A DNA stretch of 56,536 nucleotides from Ophiosphaerella korrae. Taxonomy: Eukaryota > Ascomycota > Dothideomycetes > Pleosporales > Phaeosphaeriaceae. The stretch lies in NCBI GenBank assembly GCA_028456385.1, contig JALNQF010000267.1, positions 1-56,536 of the forward strand, read 5' to 3'. Positions within the stretch are counted from its first letter, which is position 1; every line of letters starts with the position of its first letter. A model generated the notes under the pieces. That model made no database searches, had not been told where the DNA came from, and saw only the letters and a program-made list of their open reading frames with translations. Shown piece by piece: positions 1 through 11,789 of the stretch. Made by a program: the position numbers and the translations under genes.

Positions 1-1651
1 TAAGGTTTAAACTATCCTCTAATTAGCTCTTATAATATAGTATTATTTTTATATTTATAATTAATAAGTCTTTATATAATCTTGTTTAGGCGCTAATTCT
101 TTAGTACTTTATCTAGATAGATATAATAGTATTCTTTTAAAGAATAGTATTTACTATAAGTAAAGTATAGTAATCTTTTTATAGTAGTAGTCTCTCTAGA
201 CTTCTTTTTATAAGTATAGTTACTACGTTTATTTACTTTTCTTTTTAAACCTAACTCTTTTTAAGTAAGTTAACTAGTATTATACTTTAGTCTTTAAGGT
301 TTTTCTAAGTAATATACGCTTTTTATAAGAGAGGCGTCTTTAGTCTTACTTTAAGTAGATTTACTACTATTAGTAATATATAATAAAGTACTATTTACTA
401 TAAAAGTAGCTTCTTTCTCTTTTAGAAAATATACTATTATTATATATTCTTAGAAGTATTTTATTATTCCTTTCTAAGTTATATACTTATTAAAGTAACT
501 ATTATTTTAAAAATTAATTAACTATATAGGTATAGCTTTATTTATAGCTAAGAGAAAATCTTTAGTTACTACTTTAAGATTTAAAACTTCTATAACTTAA
601 TAAGTTTTAGTATCTATAGTAGCTTAGTTATTCTTAGCTATCTAGGTATTCTAGTTTAAAGGATTCTCTATTAGTTTAAGTAAGCTAATATAGTACTTAT
701 AAGTATACTCTCTTTTTATCTACTTATTAATTCTAACTATTTATTTTAGGTTAGTAAGCTATTATCTTATTAACTAATTTAGTAAGTAGTATACACGTAG
801 TAGATATAGTAAGACTAATAATTAGATAAATACTATAATATACTATAGGCTTATTTATTTCTTATTATATATATATTAATTAATTTAGTACTATTCTAAG
901 AAAGTCTTATAGTACTTACGATCTTTTTTAAAAGCTTTAAAACCTACTACTAAGAGTTTAAACTAATATATTAGTTCTTTAATATTATTAGCTAGAGTGT
1001 AATTAGTAAGTACTAAAAGATTAATAAGTTCTAGTATATTTATAAGCTTTATAGTAGAGGTTAAGTTAATTTAATTTTAGATTTTATATATAACGTATCT
1101 TAACTATAGCTAAGTTAGCTAAGTAGTATAGTTAGTATTAGTTCTTAATATTATAGTTAGATCGCGATAAGTAATACTAGCTATCTTAGTATAGCTTTAA
1201 GCTATAAGAAAGTAAGAGATATATACTTTTTAAGTACGCGTAATTAATACTAAGTATAGTACTCTACTTATTACTTAGCTTAATTAAGAGTTACTAGAAA
1301 GCTACTAGGAAGTAAAAGACTTACACTTTTCGCTAATATATATATAGTACTTAGCTTAATACTTAAGCTAAAGTAGTTAGGTTTAAGTAAGTACTAGTTT
1401 ACTTAGCTTAATTAAAGTAGTAAGACTCTTAATTATAAGATTTAAAAGAAGTTATAGTAGTTTAATAAAAAAGGCTTTTTTATAATAGCTATATAAAAGC
1501 CTTACTAGAGAAGGCTACTAGAGCTTTTAGAAAATCTCTTTTTTAGTTAGTTACTTATAACTTAAAAGTACTAGGTATAAACTAAGTAAATTAATTATTA
1601 TATCTATTTCTAGCCCTATACTCTATCTATATATCTATAATATAGTAGCCT

Positions 1652-2015
1652 TAGCTAGGTCTCTTAAGATAGTAGTAAGCTTAAATCCTTAATACTTTTT
1701 CTATTAAGGTACTAGTTTCTTTATTATATTAGTTATACTAATATAGTTTCTTTCTTTATATATAAAATCTTTTATTTAATTCCTTTATTTATAAAAGTTA
1801 AGGCTATAGTCTATTTAACTATAGTAGAGGTAGTAGCTTAGTAATTATTATACTTATACGCTAAGCTAATTAGATTGCTATACTAGCTTAAGCGAGCTAA
1901 TTAATAGATTCTAGGTATACCTAGAATCTATTACGCCTCTCTATATATATACTATTAAGTATCTAATTACGTATATAATTATATATATAATTATATAACT
2001 TATATAATATATTTT
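1652..2015 (-). repeat. RIP-mutated copy of the right-edge element
   Basis: Read on the minus strand, this stretch aligns base for base over roughly 350 nt with 56536 down to about 56175, without obvious gaps until the 12-bp tandem array is reached. Nearly every difference is a transition (C-to-T or G-to-A). Example in the shared orientation: aatagattctaggtatacct here against aacagattccaggtacaccc at the right edge. It includes a perfect 30-nt palindrome at 1903-1932. Positions 1-1651 are probably more of the same element, but their partner lies beyond the right edge and cannot be compared. Confidence 0.85.
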
Positions 2016-2504
2016 TTCTTAATATAAAGATTACTAAAGTATTTTATATAATATATAGCTTATATATAGTACTATATCTATTAATATATTTATAATAAAG
2101 TAAGTAATTAAGAGTTAATTAAGTAGTATATATAAAATCCTATAGCTACTAAAACTCTATTATATATTTGTAGATTAATCTATATAAAGAAATTTTTTAG
2201 ATTATTAATATAAGATTAGTAGTAGTTTTCCTAGTTTTCTTTACTATAGATCTAGATATTATATAAGAAGTAAAACTTAGTAAATTTATAAATATAGAAC
2301 TATAAAGTCTAATAGTATTTATATATATATCTCTAGTTATATACTTAATTTCTTAAATAAGAATACTTAGAAGGCTCTAAGCTAAGCTAGAATATAACTT
2401 TCTTAAGCTAGAAATAGTAAGTAACTAAGTCTAAAGTAGTCTATATACTTATATTACTTTTTAACTTAACTTCTTTAAAGAGATTAATTTCTAAATAAAG
2501 CTTC

Positions 2505-2754
2505 TATAAGGATAGTATACTACTAAGCTAATCCTAATAAAAAGAGGCTAATAGCTAGTTAAGCTATTGTAGTAGTATATAATATATACTAGTTATTATT
2601 GCTTAAAGTTCTTTAAACTCGCTTAGGGTTGTACTAAGTTGTATATAGTAGAATATACTAGCCGATAGAGCTAGTACGCGCTAGTTACTTAGCCTAGTAG
2701 AGCTCGTCGACAGCGCTAAGCGTACCCTAATAGCTCTCCGCCCTAGACCCCTTA
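2505..2754 (+). repeat. Left terminal inverted repeat
   Basis: This arm matches the reverse complement of 4240-4493. The inner edge is marked by the shared string ccctagacccctta, and the shared core includes gccgatagagctagtacgcg. The few differences are mostly C/T or G/A. Confidence 0.75.
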
Positions 2755-4239
2755 TAGCTTCTTAGCTAAAAATATAAATCTTACTTAAGAATAGATTTTA
2801 TACTTATAACTAGGCGTATTACTAAAGTTCTACTTAGTTTATAGCTATTTTAACTCTTTTAGCTTTAGTAATTTAAGCTACTATTTTAGCTTATTAAGTT
2901 TTTTATTAGATATTTTACGCCTAATCTACTTTAATAAATCTTTATATTTTTATTTTTATTAAAGCTTATAAAGCTTTTTTATAAGTAAAGACTATAAGAA
3001 GTTTAGAATATAAGAGATATTTAGTTACTAGCTAACTTTAAGGATATCTTCCTATACTTCTAGTCTAAAGAAGTTAGCTACGCTATTAATTATTTCTTTA
3101 GGCTAGTAGTACTTATAGAATATTCTAAGCTTTAGGTAACTCCTAAGTTATATATAAAAAGACTTTATATACTTTTTATTTTATAAATCTTATATTAGCT
3201 ATAAAAAAGATTAATTAAAATATTCTAACTTACTAGCTTCTAAAAGCTTATATCTTCTAGTATTATAGAAGTTTAAAGTATTAGGTAGCTTTATATAGTA
3301 ATAATCTTCTTTATATCTATAATAAATAACGCTTACTTTTTTAACTTTACTAGAATTATTTACTATATACTTAAAAAAGAGTATATTATTAAATTTATCC
3401 TTTTAATATATTTATATATACCTTTACTCTTCTTTAATATTAATATTTAGAAGCTTTTATAAGAGTTTCTCTTTATCTAAGAACTAATAATCTTAGAAAG
3501 GTATTCTAGTAAGTATTATACTTAGATAGAATAGAAAGTTATTTTAGTAAAGAGAGCCTTTAAGGTCTTAATAGAATATATAGTAGTTTCTAAAGTAGTA
3601 GTAAGTATTAGAATATATTAAAAAGTAAGCGAGAATTACTTATCTTATAAGTTATTACCTTTCTCCTTTTTATCTTTTATAAGTCTAATATAAAGCTCTA
3701 TTTTTTTTTCTTACTTATTAAATATTATAAATATATATATATCCTAAAATTTATTATTAGTAGCTATTCTAAAATTACTATAATAAGTAGTTACTTTAAA
3801 ATATAATCTTTTTTAGTTACGTTTAGTATTATCTTTTAAGCTTTCTTTAGAGTCTTTTCTTCTATTAGACTTAGTAAACTTACTAATTTTACTTATACTA
3901 TAGAAATTCGTAGTAGTTATATAATACTAAATAAACCTTACCTTTAGTTTAGCGTATATAATATAGCTTCGTCTTAATTAATAAATACTTAGAATTTTAT
4001 AGTAAAACTTACTAGAAAACTTTTATTCTTTTACGTAGAGTTATAAGCGTAGTACTATCTTAAGAAATTACTTGTTATACTAGATAGTATTAATATTAAG
4101 AGTATATTAGTATACTCTTTATATATCTTACCTTTATTATATATTCTTTATTTTTAGAGGAGATTAAGTACTTATTATCTATATACTTTGCGTAGAAGTT
4201 ATTCTAAGTATTCTAAATAGAATTATAAACTATAGTAAT

Positions 4240-4493
4240 ATAAGGGGTCTAGGGTAGAAAGCTATTAGGGTACGCTTAGCGCTATCGACAAGCTCTACTA
4301 GGCTAAGTAACTAGCGCGTACTAGCTCTATCGGCTAGTATATTCTACTGTATACAACTTAGTATAACTCTAAGTAAGTTCGAAGAACTTTAAGTAATAAT
4401 AACTAGTATATATATTATATACTACTATAATAGCTTAACTAGCTATTAGCTTCTTTTTATTAGAATTAGCTTAGTAGTATACTATCTTTATAA
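4240..4493 (-). repeat. Right terminal inverted repeat
   Basis: Inverted partner of 2505-2754. It begins with taaggggtctaggg and ends around the string gtatactatc. It keeps islands of G/C, so it is easy to recognise against the surrounding A/T. Confidence 0.75.
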
Positions 4494-5520
4494 GTAAGTT
4501 GTTTCTTTTTATTATAACTTTTAGCTTTTCTATTATACTATTTAAAGTAGTAATTATCTTCTTTCTTACTCTTTATACTAGTCCTAATAAAGAGTATAAA
4601 GTCTTTAAAGTCTTTAGTATACTCTAATCTTATATTTAGATTAGCTATCTTAAACTTTTAAAGATTAGCTCTACTAAGGTTATTATATAACAAGTAATAT
4701 AGAACTTATAGTTTCTAGTAATAACTTTACCTAATTTTATTAGCTCTATACTACTTACTTAAGTTATCTACTATAGTTTTGTTTTTAACTTTTAATAGAT
4801 CTATAGCTATAATAGTTATACTACTACGTGTAAGAAACTCTTACTTACGTATAGTTAGTATTATAGCTATTATAATAGTAAAGTACTAAGTATAATAAGT
4901 AAATCTCTCTATATAGAGAAATATTATCTAGAAAGAAGAAGAAGAGAGAATTAGATATACTAGTTATATAAGTAAGAGTAAACTAGCTTAACTATAAATA
5001 CTCTATAAAGAGGCCTTACTATAATATCTAGAATACTACCTTTTTATAGAGTATAGCTAATAAAAACTATTATCTATTAGGTTATATATTCTATATAGTC
5101 TTTATAAGGTCTTAAAACTACTTTTTTTCTTTTCTTTCTTCTCTCCTTAGTAGCCTTAGAGTAGACACTAGGTTACTAAGGCGTAGTAAAATACTTAGAT
5201 TATAAAGTAGCCTTTATTATTTAAGGAGATACTTAAACATTACTATTTAAATATATTTCAAGAGTTACTATATAGAGCCCCTACTATATAGATTCTAAAG
5301 ATAGTTTAGATAGGATATACTATAAACTAGCTCTTAATACAAGATTATATAAATGTCTATCCTTTTACTATATATCTATTAAAAATAGTTATATAGTAAC
5401 TACTAAAGTACGTAACTATATATACTGTTAGCGAGCGTAGATACGAAATTAGAGAGTCTTAGCGCTAGAACTCTCTAAATAGTAGTATCGTGTATATCTA
5501 TTTAAAATTGCTAATATTAG

Positions 5521-6879
5521 GATAAAAAGAACAAAAGGTTAGGAAACTAGAATTAGGACTAGAATTAGGACAAAGAACTAAAAATAAGTCAAGCATAAGT
5601 AGCCTAAGACACTATAATTTTAATTATAAGCAAGCCTGAGTAAGCGTAATTTAAGCTGAACATAATTGAGCCGAAGTTGAGCCGCGTATAATTCTGCTGA
5701 TGTAATGGGCCAAAACCAACTAACCTAGTTGGGTGTATGCCAAGAGTAGATTTGACTTGAAAATAGCAACAAAAAAGTTGCCTGAAAGATTTTCAACATG
5801 CGAGTGACTGCGATGTTATTTGTCAACCCTCAAAAATCGATAGAGTGTAATACTGTAAAGATAGACTACCAACAACAAAGACGGAGGACGCAATAAAGGC
5901 TATATATTTCAGAAACTGATCGTGCCAACAAGATTCAATCGTATCAAGTCCACCAACATAAAAACGGAAAGGCGGTGAAACTTCCCCAACTGAAAGTGGA
6001 TGGAAACTGCACATTTCTTACCACAAATCAACCCCTTTTGTATTGATTCGTCATCATTGGTGAAACCTCTCAGCCTAAGGTCCACTCGCATCATTAGATG
6101 AGAAGTAACCATCACAAATTTTCGTATAATATTCTCTGCAAATTCCGAAATTCGTTTGTGCCTGAGGTTTATCGTAGCCATGTCAAAGGCTCGGGTGGCC
6201 TAACGAGTGAGCTGAGTATAGACAGGTAAAGTTAATGGGTGAGCTGAACATAGAGTGATGAGCTTCAGAGTGTCTAACAAGGTAGCTAGCTGCTAGGCCG
6301 CCTCTCAGCTGCTCTCATCGGCTCTTCAGCTGCAGGTTTTATTTAGATAGCTTTTCAGTCGTGATATCAGGCGAAAATAAGGGTTATTGAGTTTATACTA
6401 CGTACATTGCACGACAAGCGAGTGACGCTGGCAAGCGAGTGACGCACCCCAAAATATACTAAAAACCCAGAAGTCTTTCTGCTAATAAACTATGAATTTT
6501 TGAATTTATGCTTTTGTATAAAATCTTAAGCTTAGTGTCAAGCGCGGTATTACGCGTAGTTTTAGAGCTCATAGCGCCTAGGTCTTTTAATTGACCAATT
6601 GACTAATGAGAAATGAAAATATAATATAGTAGAAGAGATTAGCACTTCATGTAAACGCTCTCGGATGATTTAGAGCGCAATATGGATAACTCTAGAGGGC
6701 CGTATTAGGCGTAGCCCTCTAGCAATCATGACCCGCAATGCATCGGCAAAGCACATAGATACACAAGTTATAGTTATAGAGAGGCACTTAGTAAGGGATT
6801 ACTGCCTTAGTATAAACCTAAAAAGCGCTTTATAACAGATAATGCGCCTATATATACCTCGTATGAAACTAAGTAGTAC
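5521..6879. other. Degenerate non-coding DNA
   Basis: This is a transition zone between the AT block and normal-composition DNA. It holds only short, unassignable open frames. One minus-strand frame at 5909-6181 begins with ATG and could encode 90 residues, but it has no signal peptide, no recognisable domain and no supporting context. A short direct repeat (aagcgagtgacgc, twice, around 6417-6446) and a hairpin at 6692-6722 are the only structures I can point to. Confidence 0.5.
6692..6722. repeat. 9-bp stem hairpin
   Basis: The arms ctagagggc (6692-6700) and gccctctag (6714-6722) are perfectly complementary around a 13-nt loop. It could be a footprint or end of a transposon, or chance. It is too far from any gene to call a terminator. 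Confidence 0.3.
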
Positions 6880-8018
6880 CTGGTCGATAGGGCGAACGAG
6901 GTGATGGTGGAGATGATAGCGAAGGGCCACGATAGGTGACGATTCTCTTCAAATGCTGTGGGATCTCTATCTCTATGAAAAGATGACGGAAGTTGTAACT
7001 CCTAATGGAAGACCGCAATAAGCTTAATGATCAGATACAGCCATGCGGGCATCAAGCCGGAGCTTAAGCAATACCCAGATATACGAGCAGCAATTTACGC
7101 AATGGCGAAGAATGGGAACGAGGCGGCTTAAGGTCAACGAAATTTTCCCCAAGCCTGCCAGGGACGCCTGGCTAAAAGCAATTGCGTAGGTATGGACGAT
7201 GCATTAAATCGCTTGTTCCATCCCAAAGGCTCAGCCTATAGGGCCTTTGCGGGTAAGTTCATGGGCGCAATCGCGTCGAAGAGAGACAAAACAGAAGATT
7301 ACCCCGTACCCACCACAAAGGTTAAAGTACTATCTACTGTCCTAGAAAGATATTGGACAGAGGCACCTGGTGAATATCACCGGTGAGTTTTCTACGAAAC
7401 AACACTAGGCAATAAAGCTGTCTGTTCCCAAAATGGTGCGAAGAGGGTTAGTCTTGTTGATCCGAAGAAGCAAGATTTCAAAGCTGGCATCAATAAACTG
7501 CCCGGGGCTGGAGGCATGCGCAAGTTCAAGGCCTATGGCGAGGACTATGAGTACAAGTTTGATGGAACAGTTAGTTTATGTACCCGCAGATTAGCATCTT
7601 TTAGTCTAATAAGAGACAGAGTGCTGGTGCATTTTTCTGTCCTAGTTTCAAAACCGGGTTTGGGTGCCACGAAGAATCTGAAAAGGCTGCGGGGTAGAAG
7701 GCTACTTCCGATTACGGTGATAGTTTCATGGGAAGACTTCAATATCCAGTGGCATTCTGTGAACAGCAGCAAGCTCATGGTACTATATGTAGAAGAAAGA
7801 GATATAGAAGTTTCAGGTACTGTATGAGATGGGACAGGTTCGTTGATGTATTGGATGTGAACAGTGGATACATATTTCTTAGCTCCTTGAAGAATTTTGA
7901 CAATATTTTTTTGGTTCGTAAACGCTGCCGAACGGGGGCTGTGAAGCCGGAATATCTAATCTCAACTCTACTTGCCCTTTCAGAAGAAATTTGCGATGTT
8001 CCCTATAGGGAAAACTGA
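6880..8018 (+). pseudogene. Unrecognised degenerate coding remnant
   Basis: Codon-like stretches appear on the plus strand but are broken by stops and frame changes. The clearest are 7192-7386 (64 residues) and 7516-7827 (103 residues). I do not recognise the protein. The earlier frame before 7192 carries residues such as NEIFPKPARDAWLKAIA followed directly by TAG. This could be a decayed host gene or the remnant of a mobile-element protein. Confidence 0.3.
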
Positions 8019-8174
8019 CCTCACCAAAGTCTATTTCCGCTTTCGAACCTAAGCATACGAGGATTTAAAACTGAGTAGTAACTAGTACTTTTCTTTTAAA
8101 ACTCCATAGCTAGCTCTAATCTCTAGTATATAATACTATAAATTATGTTAGAGTTATTAAATTTAGTTCTACGC

Positions 8175-9297
8175 TTAACTGAGAAAATGTGGTACGCCAA
8201 CCTTAGAAGCCTCGATATTTAGAGCATCAATCTCCGCTTGTACTAAGGGAATGCCAGTGCACTCTCGCTCGCGTTGCTGTATTTGCTCCAATTCACCCGG
8301 GAAGTATATGCGATCAACGCCCGCAGCTTTTTCGGCGCCTACGACTTTATCGTACAAATACTGCATCCTCTCCCTGAAATCATCCGAGCTCATGAAGAGG
8401 TCTGGCTTGATCGCAACCAGAAAGTGGCCAACATCTGATGCCTTTGAAGGGTCATAAGGCCCTACCACTTCCCCAGCGAAGGCAGATCCAGAGAGAACAC
8501 CTGAAAAGACATCCATCATGACAGCTAGGCCTGAGCCTTTTGGCCCACCCATGGGTAACATAACGCCGCCATCTAGGGCCGCTGCAGGGTCGGTTGTCGG
8601 ACGGCCATCCTTGTCCAGAGCCCAGTCTGAGGGAATCTGTTCTCCTCTCCTTTTTGCTTTGTAGATCTTCCCCCGAGCCGCAATAGAAGGAGCCATGTCA
8701 AGGATGAATGAGTTGTCTTTTCCTGGAGCGCCACATGCTAGCGGTGACACTCCAAGAAGCTTGCTCTTTCCTCCAAAAGCTGGTAATGCAGGACTCGAGT
8801 TGGTGAACACAAGGCTAAGCATATTCGCGTCGAGCGCTTTTTGAACTATCCAAGCACTCATGCCAAAATGATTTGAGTGCTTGATGCTCGCCATCCCGAT
8901 GCCGTATAGCTGAATATTGGGGTCAGAAAGCAGGTTTTTTGGGGAATAACCAAAGAGTCTCTACCTTTGCAGAATCTATAGCAGCCGCCATGCCTACATC
9001 TGCTGCAATGAAACCCCATCCATTTCGTGCGTCGACCTGTGATACCACAGGCGTGACTTGGGTGACTTCTGGCGTTGCTGCACCGTCGAGTACGCCCTGC
9101 CGAATGCGCTCGAGATACGAAGGAATGCGATTCATGCCGTGAGTGTCAACGCCTCGTAGGTCAGCCGCAATCAAGCAGCGTGCGATAATTGCCGCATTTT
9201 CTAATGGAACTCCGTTTGCGACGAGCACGTTACTAACGAAGTCTCGGGCCTTGTCTGCAGGTACGTGGATCTTTTCTTGTTTCCCTGGTTCGGTCAT
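8175..9297 (-). CDS. Malate/L-lactate dehydrogenase (Ldh2)-family oxidoreductase
   Basis: Two exons, 9297-8965 and 8909-8175, are joined by a 55-nt intron (GTAGAG...TTCAG) and give about 355 residues, the usual length for the Ldh2/COG2055 family. This family uses NAD(P)H to interconvert 2-oxo acids (or cyclic imino acids) and their 2-hydroxy or amino counterparts. Visible family marks are RGVDTHGMNRIP near residue 55, SNHFG just after the intron, and a conserved LPMGGPKGSGLAVMMDV segment. ATG 9297 was chosen because the reading frame upstream has no other ATG. The gene is intact, unlike most of its neighbours, and is divergent from the Zn2Cys6 gene at 9559. In this context a step on a 2-keto-3-deoxy sugar acid is plausible, but the substrate is inferred. 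Confidence 0.85.
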
Positions 9298-9558
9298 GAC
9301 TGGGACGGTGGACTCGATCAAATGGATTGAGAAAGAATCTCAAAGGGTGAAATGGCGGGTGAATAGCTCGAGTATTGTTTGGTGAGTTGTCTCGATGGGC
9401 ACATCTTGACGCTATGTCGCACTAACAACGGCGATAGTGGGCAGAATTGATGCGGGCGGGCGGAGGCGCCCCGCTCACCTAATGCAAAGATTCTTTTATG
9501 TCAACGGAGCAACTCCGTCCCCTGTGTATCAGTCACCACGTGTGTTCAGCAGCGGGCC
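9298..9558. promoter_or_regulatory. Divergent promoter, Ldh2-like gene / Zn2Cys6 regulator
   Basis: This 261-bp spacer lies between two divergently transcribed intact genes, a layout often seen between a pathway regulator and a target gene. I see a GC-rich stretch around 9450-9480 (gcgggcgggcggaggcgcc) but cannot assign an operator with confidence. Confidence 0.5.
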
Positions 9559-11789
9559 ATGACCGACAGCGAAACACGCCGGAATCCGCGCCTTCGTCTC
9601 GCATGTGCGCGTTGCCAACGACGCAAAATCCGCGTGAGTGACTACCCAAGCTGTTGGGAATGGAGTGTGATGCACTAACCCCCTAGGCAGTGCGACCGGC
9701 TCCATCCGATTTGCGGCAACTGTAGTAAAGCTTCAGCAGAGTGTGTCGATGGCGACAGCGTACGGCTTCGTCCTGCACCTCGCAATCGCGCGGGCGACCG
9801 TGTGATAACACAGCTTAAAGATCGCATCATATGGCTTGAAGCGATTGTGCGTGAACGTCTGCCAGATGTCGATTTGGGCGCAGGTCCTGCAAACTACGTG
9901 AACGAGATCAGCCATGCAGAAGCTGATAGCGATGCTTCACCTTCGCAGCAAGCAGTTCAGGAGGAGCACATCACGAACTTCGCTGCTTCAACGGTACCGA
10001 CTGGACCGCCAGACCAGCGCGCTCATGAAATTGGGCTGATCTCGGTTTCCGCCAATGCTGACCAGCAGTACATTGGACCGTCAAGCGGATATTTCCTCGC
10101 CAGACTACTGCTTGCCTGCTCTCCACGACGAGAAGAGCCTCGTGCCACTGGGTTGAGAGACTTTACAAATATGAACCAGGATATCATTAACGACCTCATC
10201 GAAGCTTTTCCGGGATCCTTGCCGCTACCAAACCGCTCCCTCGTAGATCGCCTGAGCCAGGTTTATTTCCACATGGTGCATCCTCAGTGGCCAGTACTTC
10301 ACGAGGCGTCTTTTCAAACTGCTCTTAATCAATTATTTTCGAATGGAGAACATTCATCCGAATCCGATTGCGCAGATCCTTATACTATCTTCCATATATT
10401 CATGGTCCTGGCGATCTCCACAAAAATACTATCTTTCCAGAGTAGGCGGCAGATATCGGGGGAATCATACTGTCTCTCAGCACTCAAGTATTTTGATCGA
10501 TTGAACACCCAGGCTTCCTTACCAGGATTACAGTGTTTGTTGCTTCTCCTCATCTTCTCAATCCACAGTCCACACATGCGTCTCAATGTGTGGTACCTGA
10601 ACTACCAATGCATTGCCAGGGTGCTGGATCTAGGTTTACAGAGGAATGTCACCGCATCAAGTGGTATCTCGCTTCTGAATCAAGAAATGAGGACCCGTGT
10701 GTTTTGGGTAGTCCTTACTTTGGATAGAACGATTGCAACAATGATGGGCCGACCCATCGGCTTACGCGATGAAGCCTGTGAGCTAAGGGTATTAGCACCA
10801 TCGATTCCACCTGTTAAAATGTGCTAATTACTCCACAGTTACCTCAAGGTCTAGGCGACTATAATCTAGTACAATTAGATTGCCCTATAAGTCGAAATAA
10901 CAGCATGGAGTACTCTATACATCTTTTCAAGCTTGCCAAGCTTAATTCCGAAATCAAATACGTGGCAAATAGCATCGTTCGCGATGCCCCTGCCTATGCA
11001 TATCCTCACGTCACTGATGTGGCTAGCTGGCAGCAAGATATGCTCACTAAATTGAATCAATGGGCCGTGGATATACCACGGCATGACAATAGCAATAAGT
11101 ACGTCGAGATAATGTGCGAGATTCGATGTTATACCATCAAGATGCTTTTGCTCCGACCCAGTCCTGCCATACTCGCGCCGTCACCTGAAATGCTCGTAGT
11201 CTGCCACGGCTCGGCTAGACAAACCATACGCTTATACGAGCAACTGTACAGAGAGGATTTATTGGTGCACGACTGGATCACTCTGCATGGCATCGTATTG
11301 GCAACAATAACTATGATGTATTGCTTACGCACCGTAAGGAACATAGCTCGGAATACCGAACCAGAGGTCCTAATGGGCGATATGAATATTAGCCTTAGTG
11401 TGCTCAGTGCGATAGGTGAGCACTGGGCTGGTGCAAAACGTAGCCGTGATGTTTTAGACGACCTTGCTAGGTCTACGTTGGATTGGATCAAAATCGCAAA
11501 AGCAACAGAGTGCGAGGCAGCGGATAACCTACCCTTGCCGGAAGATCCCATCGATGCATGCCAGCCTTTGAATCAGACCAATCTAGCGAGTAATACCAGT
11601 CTTCCACCCACATTCGCCAATACTTTCGGTCATCCCACGGACATGCAAACATTTCCTTCTCTCTGGTCAGCTTCAAATCAGCAACCATATGCTTTTACAG
11701 ACATAACAAATGTGGAAGACATTATGCGCAATCTGTTTGATGGCTTTGTTCCACAACTAGACAGTTACGATACGTTCCCAGGATTCTAA
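9559..11789 (+). CDS. Zn2Cys6 fungal-specific transcription factor
   Basis: Exons 9559-9633, 9691-10788 and 10839-11789 give about 707 residues. The first intron splits the zinc cluster. After splicing, the six cysteines fall at residues 16, 19, 26, 33, 36 and 43 with the canonical C-x2-C-x6-C-x6-C-x2-C-x6-C spacing. A short predicted coiled coil (around DRVITQLKDRIIWLEAIV) follows as the dimerisation element. The middle of the protein resembles the fungal-specific transcription factor domain (PF04082), with blocks such as YFHMVHPQWPVLHEASF and the R-x-FW pattern at RTRVFWVVLTLDRT. It is a nuclear regulator, probably of the surrounding catabolic genes. The gene is intact. Its stop codon overlaps the last codons of the convergent dehydratase pseudogene. 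Confidence 0.88.

Larger units (their letters stand above)
2505..4493. mobile_element. ~2 kb element with ~250 bp terminal inverted repeats, RIP-inactivated
   Basis: The left end (about 2505-2754) and right end (about 4240-4493) are inverted copies of each other, with scattered transition differences. Similarity fades outside both ends. The two arms enclose about 1.5 kb of AT-rich DNA with no intact reading frame. Size and structure suggest a cut-and-paste DNA transposon or a long-TIR derivative. No transposase can be read, so the superfamily is unknown. An inverted pair of solo LTRs is a less likely alternative. Confidence 0.7.
1..5520. repeat. AT-rich, RIP-destroyed repeat block
   Basis: The whole block is overwhelmingly A and T, with very few CpA/TpG or CpG steps and stop codons in every frame, so no gene survives. 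Comparison of 1652-2015 with the right edge of the window shows that the differences are almost all C-to-T or G-to-A, which is the expected outcome of repeat-induced point mutation in ascomycetes. At least two different repeats are stacked here: the relative of the right-edge element and a separate element with long inverted ends at 2505-4493. Base composition changes abruptly near 5500. I see no surviving open reading frame of any length worth naming. Confidence 0.9.

Noticed and set aside
1..5520. Centromere or telomere sequence
   Set aside because: The block contains recognisable transposon structures and RIP signatures and no telomeric repeat. The centromere question cannot be judged from 5.5 kb.
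5909..6181. Possible small secreted or effector-like protein next to AT-rich DNA
   Set aside because: There is an ATG and 90 codons, but no signal peptide and few cysteines. Location alone is not evidence.
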